11,158 bases of DNA from CAVAVT01 sp963592185 (GTDB lineage: Bacteria; Bacillota; Negativicutes; Selenomonadales; Selenomonadaceae): the NCBI GenBank assembly GCA_963592185.1, contig CAVAVT010000048.1, positions 1 to 11,158 on the forward strand, in the 5' to 3' direction. A model generated the notes under the pieces. It worked only from the letters and a program-made list of their open reading frames with translations. It was not told the origin of the DNA and ran no database searches. This document shows positions 1 through 6,341 of the stretch, in pieces (position 1 is the first letter of the stretch; every line of letters starts with the position of its first letter). The position numbers were made by a program, and so were the translations under genes.

Positions 1-46
1 GGAGGCGAGCTAATATCTCCCTCCTCGTTGAAACGCAATGTGGAAT

Positions 47-65
47 GTTTTTCCTATGGAAAAAC
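47..65. repeat. Perfect inverted repeat ahead of comF
   Basis: GTTTTTCC, a 3-base spacer (TAT) and GGAAAAAC form a perfect 8-bp dyad. It overlaps the proposed -35 box (57-62) of the comF leader promoter, which is where an operator would lie. No T-run follows on either strand, so it does not look like an intrinsic terminator. A short outer match (AACGC at 32-36 and GCGTT at 76-80) could extend the symmetry. The cognate regulator, if any, is unknown. Confidence 0.4.
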
Positions 66-85
66 TTGAACAATGGCGTTATAAT
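57..85 (+). promoter_or_regulatory. Possible sigma-A promoter for the comF leader
   Basis: TATAAT at 80-85 is a perfect -10 hexamer. TGGAAA at 57-62, 17 bases upstream, matches the -35 consensus at four of six positions. Transcription would begin near 92 and run directly into the terminator-like hairpin at 105-150 before reaching comF. The -10 is strong and the -35 weak, so this is a plausible but unproven promoter. Confidence 0.4.
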
Positions 86-104
86 TAATCAACAGACACA
101 CATA

Positions 105-150
105 CCCTTGCAAGATAGATTTACATCTTTTTTGCAGGGGTTATTTTTTT
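105..150 (+). terminator. Intrinsic terminator or leader attenuator before comF
   Basis: CCCTTGCAA (105-113) pairs with TTGCAGGGG (132-140) as a 9-bp stem with one G-U wobble, and AGAT/ATCT can extend the stem inside the loop. TTATTTTTTT (141-150) follows immediately. This is a classic Rho-independent terminator shape. It ends only one base before the comF Shine-Dalgarno. It may terminate the upstream transcription unit, or attenuate transcripts that start at the promoter proposed at 57-85. Confidence 0.75.
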
Positions 151-164
151 AGGAGGGAAGCATA

Positions 165-854
165 ATGAAGGACTTTTTAAAAGAAATACGCTTTATTTAT
201 GAAACTCTCATGCTGCTGATTTTTCCACCAGCCTGTCCAAACTGCGGCAGCTATGTGGAGGAACGGGGACGATGGTGCCGGGGCTGTCTTGAGAAGCTAA
301 TCAAGGCAAGGAGGCTGCCGATAGCTCCTAAAAGTGCCAGGATTATCACGGGAGGTGTATGGGCATTGGGAATATATGAAGGAACATTGAAAAAAATTAT
401 AAAGGCTCTAAAATATCACGGCAGCAGAAAATATCTGCCATGGATGCATTCATTTGTCATTGAGGCCGTTCCCAGGGAGCTTTTTGATGCAGATTTTATC
501 ATCCCGGTTCCCCTTCATCCTAAAAAACATAAAAAGCGAGGTTTTAATCAGGTGGAGGAGATATTTAGGAACCCCATGCTGAGGCTAATGCCCAATGCCA
601 GCTGGATTGAGCCTTTGGAAAGAGTCCGTGAGACTCGTCCCCAATATGGACTTTCAGCGAAGGAGCGAAGGGAAAATATCCATGGAGCTTTTGCGGTAAA
701 GAAAGATTTTCACGTCAGCCTCAAAGGGAAGAAAATCCTGCTTTTAGATGATATATTTACTACGGGAATCACGGTGGAGGCCTGCGGTGAAGCCTTGAAA
801 AAGCAAGGGGCGGAGCGCATAGGAGTTCTTGTTTTTGCCAGCGGCCGGAAATAG
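165..854 (+). CDS. comF: ComF family phosphoribosyltransferase-fold protein
   Basis: The 229-residue protein is normal in length for ComFC/GntX-like proteins. A treble-clef zinc site is formed by CPNC (residues 24-27) and CRGC (38-41). The ComF signature IIPVPLHPKKHKKRGFNQ spans 112-129. The PRPP-binding loop of type I phosphoribosyltransferases, LLLDDIFTTGIT, spans 192-203. Family members are cytoplasmic. In naturally competent bacteria ComFC is needed for uptake or processing of transforming DNA, but the exact reaction is unsettled. AGGAGG at 151-156 lies 8 bases before the ATG and fixes the start. A gap of 76 bases separates it from the YvyF-like gene, as in the Bacillus comF operon, where comFC precedes yvyF and flgM. 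Nothing is truncated. Identification is firm; a role in competence here is only inferred from the family. Confidence 0.93.
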   Translation: MKDFLKEIRFIYETLMLLIFPPACPNCGSYVEERGRWCRGCLEKLIKARRLPIAPKSARIITGGVWALGIYEGTLKKIIKALKYHGSRKYLPWMHSFVIEAVPRELFDADFIIPVPLHPKKHKKRGFNQVEEIFRNPMLRLMPNASWIEPLERVRETRPQYGLSAKERRENIHGAFAVKKDFHVSLKGKKILLLDDIFTTGITVEACGEALKKQGAERIGVLVFASGRK

Positions 855-870
855 ATAGGAAGTAAGAAAA

Positions 871-900
871 TTGTCCTTTAAAGCCTGGAAATGTTATAAT
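871..900 (+). promoter_or_regulatory. Extended -10 sigma-A promoter for the yvyF-like gene
   Basis: TATAAT at 895-900 is preceded by TG at 892-893 with one intervening base, giving an extended -10 (TGTTATAAT). TTGTCC at 871-876 is a partial -35 with an 18-base spacer. The site lies in the comF/yvyF gap just after the comF stop, so the yvyF-like gene probably has its own constitutive promoter besides any read-through. TGTTAT (892-897) and ATAACA (909-914) form a 6-bp inverted repeat over the likely start site, which might be an operator or chance in an AT-rich stretch. Confidence 0.6.
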
Positions 901-930
901 AATAATAAATAACAGTCGGGAGAGATGGAA

Positions 931-1353
931 ATGGCTATGGGAAATATAAAAAACTGCCCCCGTTGCGGCAAGCTTTATGTTGAAGTGGGGCAAAAAATGT
1001 GCCATGTCTGCTATGAAAAGGAGCTGGCGGATGAAAAAATTGTTGCGGATTTCGTCCGTGAACATCGCAAGGCCACACTGAAGGAAATCGTTGAAGGAAC
1101 CGGTGTCAGCGAGAAGGTGGTCATCCGTATGATAAAGCAGGGCAGATTCATTGAGAGCGGAATAGAGATAGCATATCCCTGCGAATCCTGCGGCAAGCCA
1201 ATAACTTCTGGAAAGCTGTGCAAAAAATGCAGCGAGAACATAAGAAAGGAATTAAGCAAGTTCCAGGTTCCAAAAGGTAGGGTGAATCCTTTCGCACCTA
1301 GAGATCATGCCCATGGAATGTATACAACCCCCAAAGATGACAAGAAACGTTAA
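931..1353 (+). CDS. yvyF: YvyF-like flagellar operon protein (zinc ribbons plus HTH)
   Basis: This small soluble protein (140 residues from this start) resembles the 'flagellar operon protein' family found between comF and flgM in many Firmicutes. CPRC (9-12) with CHVC (24-27), and CESC (84-87) with CKKC (97-100), form two likely zinc-binding knuckles. Between them, about residues 36-73, lies a helix-turn-helix-like segment (VSEKVVIRMIKQGRFIE). The tail is basic and polar. In-frame ATG codons occur at 925, 931 and 937. The Shine-Dalgarno GGGAG (918-922) abuts 925 and is too far from 937, so 931 with an 8-base spacing is the best choice. The zinc sites and HTH suggest nucleic-acid binding or regulation, but the function of the family is not established. 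A strong terminator follows, so it is not transcriptionally fused to flgM by default. Confidence 0.85.
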   Translation: MAMGNIKNCPRCGKLYVEVGQKMCHVCYEKELADEKIVADFVREHRKATLKEIVEGTGVSEKVVIRMIKQGRFIESGIEIAYPCESCGKPITSGKLCKKCSENIRKELSKFQVPKGRVNPFAPRDHAHGMYTTPKDDKKR

Positions 1354-1369
1354 AAAGCATAATTTATTG

Positions 1370-1402
1370 AAAAGCAGGATTTAAGATACCTGCTTTTTTT
1401 TT
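1370..1402 (+). terminator. Rho-independent terminator after the yvyF-like gene
   Basis: AAAAGCAGG (1370-1378) pairs perfectly with CCTGCTTTT (1389-1397). The loop is 10 bases and the run of T continues to 1402. It separates the comF-yvyF unit from the flgM-led flagellar operon. The loop and the T-run also carry the two boxes of the sigma-28 promoter proposed for flgM. Confidence 0.9.
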
Positions 1403-1408
1403 CGATAC
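1381..1408 (+). promoter_or_regulatory. Candidate sigma-28 (SigD/FliA) promoter for the flgM operon
   Basis: TTAAGAT (1381-1387) and TTCGATA (1401-1407) match the SigD/FliA pattern TAAA-N15-GCCGATAA imperfectly: TAAG, then CGATA, with N15 between TAAG and TTCGATAC. The same two heptamers, TTAAGAT and TTCGATA, recur 12 rather than 13 bases apart upstream of fliC, which raises confidence in both. The promoter lies inside the preceding terminator, so a start near 1415 would give a short leader. Transcription of flgM by the sigma factor it inhibits would form the known negative feedback loop. Confidence 0.55.
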
Positions 1409-1443
1409 AATACACAGATGAATATTTGAAGGTGGTGAAAACT

Positions 1444-1725
1444 ATGATAATCAACAACGTAAGTCAGTCCGGCGTGGCAAGCCTCTATACCTCACAGCAG
1501 CCCTCTGCACGGAAAAATTTGTCCAACAGCAGCTATGCAGGATCTGATGAAATTGTCCTCTCCTCACAGGCACAGAGCTTTGGTGCTTCATTAGCTGCAC
1601 TTCGGGAGTCTTCCGGGGAAATCAGACAGGACAAGGTTGATTTCTACAGAAATGCCATAGCGTCAGGTACCTATTCAGTGGATTCTAATGCGCTGGCTGA
1701 AAAGATTCTTGACACCAGATATTGA
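1444..1725 (+). CDS. flgM: Anti-sigma-28 factor FlgM
   Basis: FlgM binds and inhibits the flagellar sigma factor SigD/FliA until it is exported through the completed hook-basal body, linking late gene expression to assembly. From this start the protein has 93 residues, typical for the family. The N-terminal half is polar and probably disordered. The conserved sigma-binding C-terminal region begins near residue 35 (DEIVLSSQAQ) and includes the signature DKVDFYRNAIASGTYSVDSNALAEKIL. A longer frame could start at TTG 1426. However, AAGGTGGTG at 1429-1437 is a good Shine-Dalgarno 6-8 bases before ATG 1444, and the protein then begins MIINNVSQSG as expected. Its stop (1723-1725) is 14 bases from the flgN start, so the two are probably translationally coupled. 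A candidate sigma-28 promoter lies just upstream. Confidence 0.92.
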   Translation: MIINNVSQSGVASLYTSQQPSARKNLSNSSYAGSDEIVLSSQAQSFGASLAALRESSGEIRQDKVDFYRNAIASGTYSVDSNALAEKILDTRY

Positions 1726-1739
1726 TGGGAGGCTGTTCT

Positions 1740-2225
1740 ATGTGGCATGAGCTTGCAGATGTACTGAATAAAATCAATACACTGTATGGACATTTGCTGG
1801 ACTGCAGCAACAGGAAACATAAGGCATTGGTATGTGTCGATTTTAAGACTCTGGAAAAAGTTCTGGATGAGGAACAGCGCCTCACCAAGGCAATAGAGAC
1901 CTTGGAGGGTCAGCGCAGGCAGGTTTTAAAGAAACTGGCGGAATCCAGAAGGGATATTAATGAAAATACCCGTATGGAGCAATTGTTCAGCCTTATACCG
2001 GACAACGGCATTAGAGAAAGCATGAAACAGCTTCATAAAGCGCTGAATGATGTAATCCGCAAGGTGCAGGACAGCGAGGAAGCCAATGGGATTTTGGTCA
2101 GCGGCGCACTTTCAGCGGTAAATTTCAAGCTTAATCAACTGGGAGGAAGCCGTGTGGAACCAGCCTATGGAGGGAATGGCAAAGAAGTCGTTTCCCATGA
2201 TAGAAATTTTGATTTTAAGGCATAA
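1740..2225 (+). CDS. flgN: FlgN-family chaperone (first copy)
   Basis: This is a 161-residue, mostly helical protein in the position of B. subtilis flgN (yvyG), directly after flgM and ahead of flgK-flgL. FlgN proteins are cytoplasmic chaperones that bind the C-termini of FlgK and FlgL and deliver them to the flagellar export apparatus. Heptad-like helices cover roughly residues 1-125 (for example LEKVLDEEQRLTKAIETLEGQRRQVLKKL). The tail NFKLNQLGGSRVEPAYGG...HDRNFDFKA resembles FlgN C-termini. Upstream in-frame TTG/ATG codons at 1722 and 1725 overlap the flgM stop and lack a ribosome site. GGGAGG at 1727-1732 with 7-base spacing supports ATG 1740. A second FlgN-like gene follows 45 bases later. 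FlgN sequences diverge strongly, so part of the assignment rests on position. Confidence 0.8.
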   Translation: MWHELADVLNKINTLYGHLLDCSNRKHKALVCVDFKTLEKVLDEEQRLTKAIETLEGQRRQVLKKLAESRRDINENTRMEQLFSLIPDNGIRESMKQLHKALNDVIRKVQDSEEANGILVSGALSAVNFKLNQLGGSRVEPAYGGNGKEVVSHDRNFDFKA

Positions 2226-2270
2226 TAGATTTTCATTAGTATCATAAGCTTTAATGGACGGGAATGAAGA

Positions 2271-2741
2271 ATGCTAAGAGAAATCATTGAGGTATTGCGC
2301 CAGCAATATGTAATCTGCAACAGACTAGGAGAGCTTGCGGACCTTCAGAAGGAGCACCTGATGAAGGGGGAAGCCAAAGGCTCCGCAGCGGTATCAGAGC
2401 AGATTGAGAGACTGCTTCCCCAGCTGGGAAAAGCGGAAAAGGCGAAGGAAGCCATACTGGCACAGGCCGCGAGTAAGGATGTTGCGGCTCTATTGGAGAA
2501 ACAGCCTTCCTCCAGGGAAAGGGAAATGGCTGTATTGCTTCTTGACAAGCTTCAGGAGAAGCTGGGAGAGCTGCAGAAAAAATCAGCACAAAACGACATA
2601 CTGCTCAAGAAAAACATGAGATTTGTGGATTTCAGCGTAAATGTTATGACACAGAAAAGTGCGGATACAACCTACGCTGCCACAGGAACTCAGGGAACGG
2701 ATCCTGTTTTGGGCATGAAGATGTTTGATGCTGACGTATAG
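2271..2741 (+). CDS. Second FlgN-like export chaperone
   Basis: The 156-residue, largely helical, Lys/Glu/Gln-rich protein is probably coiled-coil over residues 1-120. The C-terminal stretch MRFVDFSVNVMTQKSADTTYAATG...MFDADV resembles the end of Firmicute FlgN proteins (F-x-V-N, then a Tyr/Gly-rich segment, then a terminal MFD motif). It lies directly ahead of flgK, the main FlgN client, with 26 bases between. The ribosome site is weak (GGGAATGAAG before the ATG). It may be the principal FlgK/FlgL chaperone, with the upstream copy specialised for one client or for another role. FliT-type or FlgN-paralogue function cannot be separated from sequence alone. The gap 2226-2270 shows no recognisable signal. 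Confidence 0.7.
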   Translation: MLREIIEVLRQQYVICNRLGELADLQKEHLMKGEAKGSAAVSEQIERLLPQLGKAEKAKEAILAQAASKDVAALLEKQPSSREREMAVLLLDKLQEKLGELQKKSAQNDILLKKNMRFVDFSVNVMTQKSADTTYAATGTQGTDPVLGMKMFDADV

Positions 2742-2767
2742 CATAAAATTTAGGATGGTGAAACTAT

Positions 2768-4303
2768 ATGGCAGTACGATCCACATTCTCGGGTCTGAAT
2801 ACAATGGTATCCGGTATTAATGCAAACCGCCTGTCACTGGATACAGTAGGAAACAACATAACAAATGCAGGTACAGAGGGATATTCCCGTCAGACTGTAA
2901 ATCTTGCCGCCACCAGAGGGCAGGTATCATCCTCCGTATATGGAGATATAATTATAGGAACAGGTACAGACAGTACCTCTATAACCCGTGCCAGAGATAT
3001 TTACGCTGACAGACAGTTTTGGCGTGAAAATTCTACAGAAAACTATTACACCACCAGACAGACGGACTACGACAAGCTGGAGGCAGTGTTCAACGATTCT
3101 TCAGATACAGGAATATCCAAGGCACTTCAGGCATTTTATTCCGCCTGGGTGGACCTTTCCTCCAATGCCAGTACCTACAGCAACCGTGTAACAGTTGTGG
3201 AGGCAGGAAATGCCCTTTCTGACAAACTTCAGACTGGAGCAAAGACATTGCAGGACCAGATTACCGCAAACTATCAGGATTTGTCTGATTCCGTTACAAA
3301 GATTAATGACCTTACAAGTCAGATAGTAAACATCAACAAGAATATAATGCTTTATGAGGCAAATGGTGCCAGTGCAAACGACCTTAGGGACCAGAGGGAC
3401 CTTCTTGCTGATGAGCTGGCAAAGTACACCAATCTCAGCATTAGCGAGGACAGTTCTACAGGAATGTACACCATCGTATCTAATGGTATTACCCTGGTAA
3501 ATGGACAGCATTCCCTTACCTTGAAAATGTCTGACCCAATCACCAATACAAAGTACGGTGTCAGCGATTTTAACGTGGAAATTGCTGAATCAGGAATATC
3601 CTTTCATGCCAGCAATGGAATATTAAAGGCTACAGAGGACAATATTGCCGAGGACAAGGCGTATATTGACAAACTGGCAAATATTGCAGCCTTCCTGCTT
3701 ACTGACTTGAATGCGCAGCATCGTCAGGGTGCCGGTATTGATGACAATACCACCACAGGTATTAATTTTTTTGGAGACAGTAATACCGCCTATACTTGGA
3801 ATGCAACGACACAAAGCGTAGGAAACCTTTACGGAATCAACATTCTGAATGAATTGGAAATTAATACGGAAATAAGTTCCGATGTGAATAAGGTGGCAGC
3901 AAGGTCCTATGAGGTGAATGCCGACACGGGAGCTACAGAGCTGAACGGCACAGGCGACGGCAGCAATGCTGTAGCCATAAGCAATCTATTCAATATGGCA
4001 CAGAGTGCGGCAGACACTTCTATAAGAGCCATCGGAACCTCATCTCTGAACAGCTACTACAATGCAGCCATGTCAAAGCTGGGCAGCGATGCAGCTGCAA
4101 TTGATACCAGTGAGGAGGCACAGTCCTCGGTTATGACACAGATAGAAAACTGGCGAGCATCCACCTCCGGCGTAAACTGGAATGAGGAACTGAGCAATAT
4201 GATTATGTTCCAGCAGGGTTACAGCGCCTGCTCAAGATGTCTCACCACAATGGATGAGATGCTTGACAAGCTCATTAACAGTACCGGAACCGTTGGAAGA
4301 TAA
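2768..4303 (+). CDS. flgK: Flagellar hook-associated protein 1, FlgK
   Basis: FlgK is the first hook-filament junction protein; it is exported by the flagellar type III system and polymerises on the hook tip. The 511-residue length is typical. The N-terminal rod/hook-type motif (SGLNTMVSGINANRLSLDTV, then NNITNAGTEGYSRQ at about 29-42) and the C-terminal amphipathic helix (FQQGYSACSRCLTTMDEMLDKLIN, 481-504) form the conserved D0/D1 region. The central Ser/Thr/Asn-rich part is the variable surface domain. AGGATGGTG at 2752-2760 provides the ribosome site, close in sequence to that of flgM. The C-terminal helix contains C488 and C491 (CSRC), which is unusual because flagellar axial proteins are usually cysteine-poor. 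It is followed 47 bases later by flgL and is presumably cotranscribed from flgM onward. Confidence 0.95.
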   Translation: MAVRSTFSGLNTMVSGINANRLSLDTVGNNITNAGTEGYSRQTVNLAATRGQVSSSVYGDIIIGTGTDSTSITRARDIYADRQFWRENSTENYYTTRQTDYDKLEAVFNDSSDTGISKALQAFYSAWVDLSSNASTYSNRVTVVEAGNALSDKLQTGAKTLQDQITANYQDLSDSVTKINDLTSQIVNINKNIMLYEANGASANDLRDQRDLLADELAKYTNLSISEDSSTGMYTIVSNGITLVNGQHSLTLKMSDPITNTKYGVSDFNVEIAESGISFHASNGILKATEDNIAEDKAYIDKLANIAAFLLTDLNAQHRQGAGIDDNTTTGINFFGDSNTAYTWNATTQSVGNLYGINILNELEINTEISSDVNKVAARSYEVNADTGATELNGTGDGSNAVAISNLFNMAQSAADTSIRAIGTSSLNSYYNAAMSKLGSDAAAIDTSEEAQSSVMTQIENWRASTSGVNWNEELSNMIMFQQGYSACSRCLTTMDEMLDKLINSTGTVGR

Positions 4304-4350
4304 TTTTTCCAATAAATACTGCATTGCAGAAATGAAAGGCAGGAGAAGAG

Positions 4351-5655
4351 ATGCGCATATCAAGTACGCAGATGGTCAGCAACTACCTGAAGCAGCTTAA
4401 CAATTCATACAACAATCAGACAAAGCTAATGGAACAGAGCGATGGCAGCAAGCTTCACCGTCCCTCAGATGATTCCGTAGGCTATTCAAAATATCTTCGC
4501 TATCAGATTTCTGATAACGAAAACAGCCAGTATCAGTCCAATGTAAAGACAGCAATTTCATGGATGGAAAATTCAGATTCAGCCATGATAAACATGAAGG
4601 ACATATTGACCACCATCAACGGCAAGGCACAGGCGGCAGCCAATGAGACAAATACCACCAGCGACCTTCAGTCCATTGCAAAGGAGGTATATGCAGAGCT
4701 GCAGGAACTGGTTTCTCTGGGAAACACCCAGGTTGGAGACCGATACCTGTTTGCCGGACAGTCCGATACCACAGAGCCATTTACCCTTTCCACCACAAAG
4801 GTTCAGAGAGGAGAGACATATACACTTTCCGAAAAGCAGTCCGGATTTTTTAGCGATGCGGACACCAGCGGCAGCCTTACACAGCTTTTGAAGCTGGATG
4901 GAAGTGACGGCTCCAGCTATTATCTGAACACAACCAATGGCAATGTATACACCGAGGATTTTGTGAAAACTGGATATGCGGACAAGATTTCCGCAGGGCA
5001 GACCACCGTGGCTGATGGTGACAAGGTAGGAACTATAACCTTTGGCTCAGTTTCCACCTACTTCGAGAACACTGGCAAAATAAATTCCACTGGTGAAGGT
5101 ACACGCTTTTCTATAAATGTGGATGGAACAGATGTGGACCTCACCTTTGCCACAGTTGAGCAGCAGATTGTATCCTATGAAGGGGATTTCAAATACATAT
5201 CCATGGTGAAGCAGAACGGCTCCGTGGACCCCACGGCGGATACAGTCAATGCCACCGGCAAGGACCTTTTCGGCACAGATATATTCGATGATGCAAACTC
5301 AGGCAATACCGCCTCAGGAAGTGCGGCACTGAATAATCTGCTTGCCATGTATGAAAAGCTCGATACCGGGGATAACCACTGGATGGGAGAGCAGGGAGTA
5401 ACCATTGCTTCCCAGGCTCACTCCATAGTGATAAACGCTGAAACAAAGATGGCGGCCCGTCAGAATGTTTATAGCGAAGTAAGCAGTATGCTTACCACCC
5501 AGTCGGAGACCATAACCTCCGACATAAATGACGTAAGCGGCACGGATATTGCCGAGCTTGCTGTGAAGCTGATGGAGGCGCAGACCATATACAATCTGTC
5601 GCTTTCCGTGGGAGGAAGGATACTTCCCTCATCGTTGGCTGATTATCTGTCCTAA
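4351..5655 (+). CDS. flgL: Flagellar hook-associated protein 3, FlgL
   Basis: FlgL forms the second junction ring between FlgK and the filament. The N-terminus (MRISSTQMVSNYLKQLNNSYNNQTKLMEQ, then KLHRPSDDSVGYSKYLRYQI) and the C-terminal helix (GTDIAELAVKLMEAQTIYNLSLSVGGRIL) are the flagellin-like D0/D1 halves. At 434 residues it is clearly longer than B. subtilis FlgL (about 300). The extra length is in the central, Gly/Thr/Ser/Asp-rich surface-exposed part (roughly 140-340), consistent with an added outer domain. AGGAG at 4341-4345 supports the start. The stop codon lies within a hairpin (5647-5666). Identification is firm; the role of the extra domain is unknown. Confidence 0.93.
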   Translation: MRISSTQMVSNYLKQLNNSYNNQTKLMEQSDGSKLHRPSDDSVGYSKYLRYQISDNENSQYQSNVKTAISWMENSDSAMINMKDILTTINGKAQAAANETNTTSDLQSIAKEVYAELQELVSLGNTQVGDRYLFAGQSDTTEPFTLSTTKVQRGETYTLSEKQSGFFSDADTSGSLTQLLKLDGSDGSSYYLNTTNGNVYTEDFVKTGYADKISAGQTTVADGDKVGTITFGSVSTYFENTGKINSTGEGTRFSINVDGTDVDLTFATVEQQIVSYEGDFKYISMVKQNGSVDPTADTVNATGKDLFGTDIFDDANSGNTASGSAALNNLLAMYEKLDTGDNHWMGEQGVTIASQAHSIVINAETKMAARQNVYSEVSSMLTTQSETITSDINDVSGTDIAELAVKLMEAQTIYNLSLSVGGRILPSSLADYLS

Positions 5656-5666
5656 GGATAGGACAG
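5647..5666 (+). promoter_or_regulatory. Hairpin with AGGA loop over the flgL stop codon
   Basis: CTGTCCTA (5647-5654) pairs perfectly with TAGGACAG (5659-5666), leaving the tetraloop AGGA. The stop codon TAA (5653-5655) is partly in the stem. A GGA presented in a loop is the core of a CsrA site. Alternatively, a T-rich stretch (5669-5690) downstream could make this a poor terminator, but the T-run is not adjacent to the stem. Either reading would reset expression between flgL and the DUF6470-fliW-csrA genes. Confidence 0.5.
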
Positions 5667-5724
5667 GCTCTCTTCCCTTATTTTTTAATTAAAAATCTCA
5701 AGGGGAGACGAAGCAGCAAAGGAA

Positions 5725-5743
5725 TTTCCCAAGGGAAGGGGGA
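5725..5743 (+). promoter_or_regulatory. Hairpin sequestering the DUF6470 ribosome site, GGGA in loop
   Basis: TTTCCC (5725-5730) can pair with GGGGGA (5738-5743), using two U-G wobbles. The loop AAGGGAA contains GGGA. The 3' arm is the Shine-Dalgarno (AAGGGGG, 5736-5742) for the gene starting at 5752. A GGA in a loop beside a sequestered ribosome site is the arrangement used by CsrA. The fold is a paper prediction and not tested. Confidence 0.4.
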
Positions 5744-5755
5744 ATACAGGGATGT
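5744..5755 (+). promoter_or_regulatory. Perfect CsrA consensus site over the DUF6470 start codon
   Basis: ATACAGGGATGT matches the E. coli CsrA SELEX consensus RUACARGGAUGU at all 12 positions. It includes the initiator ATG (5752-5754). ACA/TGU flanks can form a short stem presenting GGGA. The 97 bases from 5656 to 5752 contain seven GGA motifs, where one or two are expected by chance. CsrA bound here should block ribosome entry at the first gene of the DUF6470-fliW-csrA cluster, suggesting autoregulation. Confidence 0.6.
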
Positions 5756-6327
5756 TACGGTTAAACATACGGCATACAGATACAAGGATTGGTATACACA
5801 CGCAGCTTTCAACGCTGTCGGCCCATTCAAAGCCAGCCCAGCTCCATACGGATGTGGAGCCGGCACGGTCCGGTATCGGTATTACCCAGGCAACAATAGA
5901 GATAAATTCGTACCCCAGCCGTCATTCCTACGGATACACCACCATGGGAGATTTCACAAGGGAACGTGGACAGAAGGGGCTGTCGGATATCAGATCCTCT
6001 ACCGCAAAACATGCGCAGGAAACATGGGATGTCATAGATAATGGAGCCAGAAAGGGCGATTATCAGGCATCCCGGGCGGATTCCAGATTTTGGTCCAATG
6101 TTTCCAGACAGAGATATATTGAAGTGCAGGCAATACCGGATCCAGAGATTACGGTTCATCCATCGGAATTAATAGGACAGCCCTACCTGGGGAAAAATCA
6201 GATATCTATAGATGCTGATTCTCTGGCGGAGGTTGCCTACAATCCGGGAAATGTTGAAACCTACATTAAGCAGAAGGGCATGATACGTATGTGGACCACC
6301 GAAGGCAAATATGACATATATGCTTAA
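5752..6327 (+). CDS. DUF6470 (YviE-like) flagellar-locus protein
   Basis: The 191-residue protein sits in the place of B. subtilis yviE, between flgL and fliW, and shares its general pattern. The N-terminal part has short beta-like repeats (IGIHTQLSTLSA, QLHTDVEPAR, ATIEINSYPS). The middle is helical and charged, and the C-terminal part again has beta strands ending with YNPGNVETYIKQK, much like the YTPGNV segment of YviE. There is no signal peptide or membrane segment. The start is ATG 5752 with AAGGGGG (5736-5742) 9 bases upstream. The function of the family is not established. Constant linkage to fliW and csrA suggests a role in filament assembly or its control. The start codon is embedded in a perfect CsrA-type site. 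The spacing to fliW is 14 bases. Confidence 0.82.
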   Translation: MLRLNIRHTDTRIGIHTQLSTLSAHSKPAQLHTDVEPARSGIGITQATIEINSYPSRHSYGYTTMGDFTRERGQKGLSDIRSSTAKHAQETWDVIDNGARKGDYQASRADSRFWSNVSRQRYIEVQAIPDPEITVHPSELIGQPYLGKNQISIDADSLAEVAYNPGNVETYIKQKGMIRMWTTEGKYDIYA

Positions 6328-6341
6328 TTGGAGGAGACAAC

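Noticed and set aside
1..13. Possible 3' end of an upstream gene (Glu-Ala-Ser-stop in one frame)
   Set aside because: Only three codons are visible, too few to support a gene.
1426..1443. TTG start extending FlgM by six residues
   Set aside because: The extension is the Shine-Dalgarno itself; ATG 1444 has correct spacing and the expected N-terminus.
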